This document shows positions 6,682 to 10,398 of a stretch of DNA of 10,398 bases, piece by piece (positions within the stretch are counted from its first letter, which is position 1; every line of letters starts with the position of its first letter). Source of the DNA: Paracoccaceae bacterium (GTDB lineage Bacteria; Pseudomonadota; Alphaproteobacteria; Rhodobacterales; Rhodobacteraceae); NCBI GenBank assembly GCA_026709725.1, contig JAPOSK010000543.1:1-10398 (forward strand), in the 5' to 3' direction. The translations under genes and the position numbers were made by a program. Below the pieces are notes generated by a model. It was not told the origin of the DNA, did not search any database, and was given only the letters and a program-made list of their open reading frames with translations.

Positions 6682-6802
6682 CCGGGTTTTATCTTCTCAT
6701 CGCCAACCGGTTTTCGTGGCCGGCCGGACCATTCGCATTCATTGGGTGCCGGCACACTTTGCGCGATCACAGTCTCATCCCTATCATGCCCTGTGATATG
6801 TT

Positions 6803-7414
6803 TCAGCATGATTTTGCCAGGGCGGTCCGAACCGGTGCAAAGCTTGTGCGGTGGTGCGAAGTTGGGCCGATTCTGTTCAGTGCCGCCAGGTGATCCCGGG
6901 TCCCGTAACCCTTGTTCCTGATCCATCCGTAATCCGGATACCGGCAATCAAGAGCACGCATGACTGCATCCCTCTCGACTTTGGCGATGACCGATGCAGC
7001 AGCGATCGAGACGGAGTCCCGATCTCCGCCAATGACGGTTGTAGCAGGGCATGGCAGGTCGTCGGGACCCCGGTTCCCGTCAATGAGGACATGGTGGGGG
7101 AGAGGACAAAGAGACCGGCAGGCACGGGTCATGGCCAGGAGCGTGGCCTGCAGGATATTGACTGCGTCGATTGTCGGGACATCAATATGGGCAACGGCAA
7201 CCACTGCCATCGTCCGTATGGTTTCGGCAAGATGTTCACGCCGGGACGGCTTGAGTTTTTTGGAGTCATCAAGCCCTGCAGGCCATATGCCTCCGGGGAA
7301 GATCACAGCAGCAGCCGTAACAGGACCCGCCAATGCACCACGACCGGCTTCATCGATCCCGGCAACCGGCAGGGCGGGAGCACCATGTCGCTGTTCATGT
7401 CGAAAATGAGGCAT
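6803..7414 (-). CDS. rnhB: Ribonuclease HII
   Basis: A 203-residue enzyme that cuts the RNA strand of RNA-DNA hybrids, including single ribonucleotides misinserted in DNA. The active-site carboxylates are in their family settings: Asp21 and Glu22 in AGIDEAGRG, Asp112 in LIDGN, and Asp131 in IGGD. GLDDSKKL (48-55), SIAAASVIAKVERD (136-149), NKGYGTRDH (167-175) and HHRTSFAPVR (187-196) complete the usual series. It is full length (the E. coli protein has 198 residues). The ATG lies 3 nt after the stop of the DUF2783-type gene, with AGGT as a weak Shine-Dalgarno, so it is probably co-transcribed with the catabolic genes upstream. A housekeeping repair gene in that place is unusual, but nothing in the protein looks altered. 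Confidence 0.96.
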   Translation of the reverse strand: MPHFRHEQRHGAPALPVAGIDEAGRGALAGPVTAAAVIFPGGIWPAGLDDSKKLKPSRREHLAETIRTMAVVAVAHIDVPTIDAVNILQATLLAMTRACRSLCPLPHHVLIDGNRGPDDLPCPATTVIGGDRDSVSIAAASVIAKVERDAVMRALDCRYPDYGWIRNKGYGTRDHLAALNRIGPTSHHRTSFAPVRTALAKSC

Positions 7415-7417
7415 TGA

Positions 7418-7639
7418 TCAACCTGCCGGCGGGTTCAGTGTCTGCAGGGCATTCGCAATCGCGTCACGGATGGAATCCTCATCATGAACATGGTGGCAGA
7501 GACCAAGGATCAGTGCAGCGGCAAACGCCATCGCATTTGTGGTCCCTGCCTGATCAAATCCCCTGAGAATCTCTTCGTAGACAGAATCCGCATCGTACAT
7601 GGCAGCATTATCGGTGTTATGGCGGCGATTATTCTGCAT
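7418..7639 (-). CDS. Small DUF2783-type protein downstream of the monooxygenase
   Basis: Seventy-three residues starting MQNNRRHNTDN. The body, DADSVYEEILRGFDQAGTTN then AMAFAAALILGLCHHVHDED and a closing helix RDAIANAL, matches the pattern I know for DUF2783: a D-x-x-x-YE-x-L opening, an alanine-rich helix, then a short LANHIGD-like turn and a last helix. DUF2783 members are typically 60-75 residues, of unknown function, and found beside FAD monooxygenases and MBL-fold genes, which is exactly the context here. The frame is open up to 7711, but the extra residues would lie inside the monooxygenase gene. I start at the ATG at 7639, overlapping the monooxygenase end by 11 nt; an ATG at 7600 is a shorter option. 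No good Shine-Dalgarno, so coupling is likely. Family assignment is from memory of the pattern. Confidence 0.72.
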   Translation of the reverse strand: MQNNRRHNTDNAAMYDADSVYEEILRGFDQAGTTNAMAFAAALILGLCHHVHDEDSIRDAIANALQTLNPPAG

Positions 7640-9188
7640 GGCGGTGCGTCCAGACGGCCTTCTGCGCCCTTGCGATTTCGTCAACCGTGGGATTGAGCCA
7701 GCGATTGGCAATCACCTGATCGGGACGGATCAAATACACGGCGGCGGGTTGATCGCCCAGATAGCGCTCCGTGATAAAGGCATTGGGTTGAATTGTGACG
7801 GCAGGGATATCAGGATCGGTCCTCCCATCACTGCCGATGAACAGCAGGGTGGGCCTGGTGCGAAGCCGGTCCATCAACCAGCCGTCCGCCAACGGTGCGT
7901 CGGCAGCAACGGAACCCGGACGGGTTACCGCAGGCAGGATTCCGCTCAATGGATCGGGCATGGGATAGACAGCAGGAGTTGAGAGTCGGCCTGAATTCAC
8001 CCAGGCCCTGGCAAAGGGTGCGCAGGCTGCAAGGCGCAGGACCTGGTTGCGGAAGATCTGCTCGATGGGAGTGGCAGGAGTCATGAACCGTGTTGCGCGA
8101 ACAGTGTGTGTCATGTTTTCATCGGCAGCATAAAGGCGCTCGCTGTTATAGTCATTGAGGATAGCAGCCGGTGCACTGGACTTCAGAACAGCCGCAAGCC
8201 GCCAGCAGAGCGCATCGATATCCTGCAGACCGCTGTTACCGCCCCGGGCACCAAATGGTGAGAGCACATGGGCAGAATCACCGGCAAAGATAACCCGTTC
8301 ATGAACCAGGTTTTCGAGACGGCAGCATTTGAAGACATAGACGGAAACCCAGTCGATTCGAAATGAGCGGGTTCCCACGATTTTTTCAATCCGGGATCGA
8401 ACCCGCCCATGCTGTTGCTCATGTTCGGGGTCCGCTGTGGGACCAAGTTGCAGATCAATGCGATAGATGTTGTCGGGCTGCTTGTGCAGAAGGGCAGACT
8501 GGCCGGGGTGAAACGCCGGCTCAAACCAGAACCGGCGTTCAGGCGGGAAGGGAGTCTCCATTTCAATGTCAGCGATCAGAAAACGCTCTTCGAACGTGGT
8601 GCCATGGAATGAGAGTCCGAGACAGGATCGTACTGTCGAACTGGCTCCATCGCAGGCAATCAGATACGCAGCGGACAGATGATACGGGCCCGACTGTGTC
8701 TCGATTGTGACGAGGACATCATCCTCGCGCAGGGCGATACCGGTAACCGTGTTGCAAAAACGCAGGTCAATCAGATCCGATGCCAGGGCGACATCAAGAA
8801 GATAGTCCTCGACATAGTATTGCTGCAGATTGATGAATGCCGGACGTTTGTGGCCTTCTTCCGGCAAGAGGTCGAAACTGAAGATTTCACAGTTGCCATG
8901 AAAGGTCCGACCGATCTGCCAGGTGACGCCCTTGGCGACAGCCCGATCACCGATATGCAGCCGGTCGAAAATCTCCAGAGATCGTTTTGACCAGCAGATG
9001 GCCCGCGAACCTGTCGCCACCTGATTGTTGTCATCAAGAACGACCGTGGCGATGTTGTGATTGGCAAGTTCAATGGCAGCCGCCAGCCCCACAGGACCGG
9101 CCCCGACAATAACAACCTGTTTTCCGGATTCCGATCGTGCGAGGCCCGGGGGCAGGGTGGGAGCAAAAATACGTCGCGGCGGTGGCAT
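7629..9188 (-). CDS. FAD-dependent aromatic-ring monooxygenase (PHBH/MhpA-like)
   Basis: A 519-residue class A flavoprotein monooxygenase, expected to use NAD(P)H and O2 to hydroxylate an aromatic ring or similar substrate in the cytoplasm. The FAD site shows the dinucleotide motif VVIVGAGPVGLAAAIELA (25-42), the DG motif in LIACDGASSTVR (176-187) and the GD motif in VIFAGDSAHVLSPFGARGGN (299-318). A C-terminal region from about 430 to 510 fits the thioredoxin-like domain found in phenol-hydroxylase and 3-(3-hydroxyphenyl)propionate-hydroxylase relatives. I start at the ATG at 9188, whose A is the last base of the upstream TGA stop (TGATG); an in-frame TTG just before it is less likely. Neighbours are the MBL-fold gene upstream and the DUF2783 gene downstream. 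The substrate is unknown, so no gene symbol is given. Confidence 0.9.
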   Translation of the reverse strand: MPPPRRIFAPTLPPGLARSESGKQVVIVGAGPVGLAAAIELANHNIATVVLDDNNQVATGSRAICWSKRSLEIFDRLHIGDRAVAKGVTWQIGRTFHGNCEIFSFDLLPEEGHKRPAFINLQQYYVEDYLLDVALASDLIDLRFCNTVTGIALREDDVLVTIETQSGPYHLSAAYLIACDGASSTVRSCLGLSFHGTTFEERFLIADIEMETPFPPERRFWFEPAFHPGQSALLHKQPDNIYRIDLQLGPTADPEHEQQHGRVRSRIEKIVGTRSFRIDWVSVYVFKCCRLENLVHERVIFAGDSAHVLSPFGARGGNSGLQDIDALCWRLAAVLKSSAPAAILNDYNSERLYAADENMTHTVRATRFMTPATPIEQIFRNQVLRLAACAPFARAWVNSGRLSTPAVYPMPDPLSGILPAVTRPGSVAADAPLADGWLMDRLRTRPTLLFIGSDGRTDPDIPAVTIQPNAFITERYLGDQPAAVYLIRPDQVIANRWLNPTVDEIARAQKAVWTHRHAE

Positions 9189-10165
9189 CAATTATCGGGG
9201 GGAGATCGCGGTTCCGTTTCGCCCTGCAATGATGCCCACAGAACCCGATCCCGTTCCGCCGTCCAGATTCGGGGCGTGTCGATCCCGCGGGCTTCATCAT
9301 AGGCGCGCGCAACATTGAATGGCAGGCAGTGCTCATAGATGGCGTAATCAGCAAAACGGTCATCGCAGGCTGATCGGGCTGCCATGTAGGCTTCCCTGAG
9401 TGTCCCGCCACGGGCAGCGACAGCGTTGACCGGTTGATAGGTGGCGTTGACAAACGCCCGGGTGCACTCAATGGCTTCACAGGCCATATCAACACCAACA
9501 AGGGCATCGCCCCGTCCCGGCGCAATCGCCTCCGGCTGAAATACGGCGATTGCATCCAGCGTCCTGTTCCAGTCCAGAAAGTGACCGTCACCACAATAGC
9601 AGGCTGATCGGTATTCCACGATATCGCCACTGAACATGACCCGGGCATCGGGAACCCATACGACTGCATCTCCCGCAGTGTGCGCCCGTCCGATATGCAA
9701 GATATCAACCCGACGCTGACCAAGATAGACAGTCATTGCAGACTCAAATGTCGTTGTTGGCCAGGTCAGCCCCGGGATGCCCTCATAACCCGCAAAGAGA
9801 CGGGGAAAGCGCTGGAATTCGCTGTCCCAATCCTCCTGACCACGCTCAACAACCATCGAGCGTGCCGTGGCAGACATGATGATCTGATTGGCACTGTAGG
9901 CCGAGGCCCCAAGAACCCGGACAGCATGATAATGGGTCAGAACGAGATGGGTTATCGGCTTGTCAGTAACGCCGCGGACCGCCTCAATCACCTTGCCTGC
10001 GAGTCTGGGTGTGGCCTGGGCCTCAATCACCATCACGGCATCATCACCGACAACAACACCGGAATTGGGATCACCTTCGGCAGTGAAAGCGTAGAGGCCG
10101 GGGCCGATTTCAGTAAACGAGATCTCCTTGTCAGCGAGATCTCCCTGAGATGCAAATGATGGCAT
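9188..10165 (-). CDS. Metallo-beta-lactamase-fold protein with divergent metal-ligand motifs
   Basis: A 325-residue MBL-fold protein. The fold is shown by VVVGDDAVMVIEAQATP (37-53), LTHYHAVRVLGAS (76-88), GRAHTAGDAVVWVPDARVMF (159-178) and SGDIVEY (179-185). Ligand positions are partly replaced: the usual HxHxDH reads H78-Y-H80-A-V82-R83, His162 and Asp181 are kept, and the final PGHG motif reads PGRG (Arg218 in place of His). I recall the same HYHAVR and PGRG forms in relatives from other proteobacteria, so this is probably a family trait and not decay. The reaction may be a hydrolysis serving the neighbouring monooxygenase, but this is inference. The frame is open to 10315; I start at the ATG at 10165 because the longer form would overlap the hydrolase gene upstream and the family begins near here. 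Start-to-stop gap upstream is 16 nt. Confidence 0.88.
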   Translation of the reverse strand: MPSFASQGDLADKEISFTEIGPGLYAFTAEGDPNSGVVVGDDAVMVIEAQATPRLAGKVIEAVRGVTDKPITHLVLTHYHAVRVLGASAYSANQIIMSATARSMVVERGQEDWDSEFQRFPRLFAGYEGIPGLTWPTTTFESAMTVYLGQRRVDILHIGRAHTAGDAVVWVPDARVMFSGDIVEYRSACYCGDGHFLDWNRTLDAIAVFQPEAIAPGRGDALVGVDMACEAIECTRAFVNATYQPVNAVAARGGTLREAYMAARSACDDRFADYAIYEHCLPFNVARAYDEARGIDTPRIWTAERDRVLWASLQGETEPRSPPDN

Positions 10166-10181
10166 GGTGACGTCCCGGATT

Positions 10182-10398
10182 TCAATCACTGGCAGGATGG
10201 CAGGGCACGACAGTCTGCTCGATCGCCCCGAAGATTGACCGGCCCTGTTCATCCTCCATCCAGATTCGAACGGTATCGCCAAACCGCATGAATGGTGTCG
10301 ATGGTGCCCCATCACGGAGCGATTCGATCATGCGAATCTCGGCAATGCAGGAATATCCCACCCCGCCCTGCTCAATTGGCACCCCCGGTCCGCCATTC
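10182..10398 (-). CDS. Fumarylacetoacetate-hydrolase-family enzyme, C-terminal fragment
   Basis: The last 71 residues of a gene that enters from beyond the window. The segment GYSCIAEIRMIESLRDGAPS, then FMRFGDTVRIWMED and GRSIFGAIEQTVV, is the typical C-terminal part of a FAH-family protein. Members cleave C-C bonds or hydrate 2-keto-enoic acids, often as a late step in aromatic ring degradation. The metal-binding carboxylates lie further N-terminal and are not visible. The gene ends 16 nt before the MBL-fold gene, so they are likely co-transcribed. An in-frame GTG at 10382 is not a plausible start because the frame continues open to the window edge and the fold needs the missing part. The exact substrate cannot be told. 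Confidence 0.85.
   Translation of the reverse strand, partial: NGGPGVPIEQGGVGYSCIAEIRMIESLRDGAPSTPFMRFGDTVRIWMEDEQGRSIFGAIEQTVVPCHPASD

Larger units (their letters stand above)
6593..6802. other. 210-bp spacer between rnhB and cobD
   Basis: The gap starts with an inverted repeat CTGTGAT (6791-6797) / ATCACAG (6766-6772), 7 bp perfect with an 18-nt loop, placed 5 nt after the rnhB stop; no T-run follows. The half nearer cobD holds the small ORF and paired inverted repeats listed separately. I found no convincing promoter, although the length would leave room for one. Confidence 0.55.

Noticed and set aside
6689..6742. A 17-codon ORF (MNANGPAGHENRLAMRR) in the rnhB-cobD gap.
   Set aside because: No Shine-Dalgarno, no coupling to a gene and too short to stand alone.
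6594..6947. Minus-strand 117-codon frame between rnhB and cobD.
   Set aside because: It overlaps the C-terminal part of rnhB in another frame and has no family features.
10166..10315. Longer N-terminus for the MBL-fold protein (start at 10315).
   Set aside because: The extra 50 residues lie inside the FAH-family gene in another frame and are Ser/Arg/His-rich without family resemblance.

Overview
The window reads as a piece of a moderately GC-rich proteobacterial chromosome, most likely alphaproteobacterial. I infer this from protein style, gene order and the near-consensus sigma70-type promoter; no rRNA or marker gene fixes the taxon. Every gene I accept lies on the minus strand, so transcription runs from high to low coordinates.

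Upstream block (10398 down to about 6590). It starts with the C-terminal end of a fumarylacetoacetate-hydrolase-family enzyme. A divergent metallo-beta-lactamase-fold protein, an FAD aromatic-ring monooxygenase with a thioredoxin-like C-terminus, and a small DUF2783-type protein follow. These four look like a catabolic cassette for an aromatic or similar cyclic compound whose substrate I cannot name. The same run continues, with gaps of 0 to 16 nt or short overlaps, into rnhB (ribonuclease HII). After a 210-nt gap comes cobD/cbiB (adenosylcobinamide-phosphate synthase). The gap holds a possible 21-codon leader ORF with a good Shine-Dalgarno and two overlapping inverted repeats that can form a pseudoknot-like leader in front of cobD, which has no Shine-Dalgarno of its own.

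Intergenic stretch (about 5304-5674). No gene is recognisable. It carries two GC-rich hairpins behind cobD and an exact 28-bp direct repeat, two copies separated by exactly 32 bp. That is the geometry of a minimal type I CRISPR unit, but there are no cas genes and no further copies.

Downstream block (5303 down to 1). A clear promoter (TTGACT, 17 bp, TATTTT) is covered by two copies of the palindrome TCATATTATGA set 21 bp apart. It drives an IclR-family regulator that overlaps by ATGA a complete Dpp/Opp-type ABC importer: periplasmic binding protein, a GC-rich intergenic stem-loop, two permeases, ATPase DppD, and the first codons of the second ATPase (DppF-like), which leaves the window. The layout implies an autoregulated operon in which the IclR protein controls uptake of a small peptide-like or other organic solute. 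A link between this importer and the catabolic cassette upstream is plausible from proximity but not shown by the sequence.
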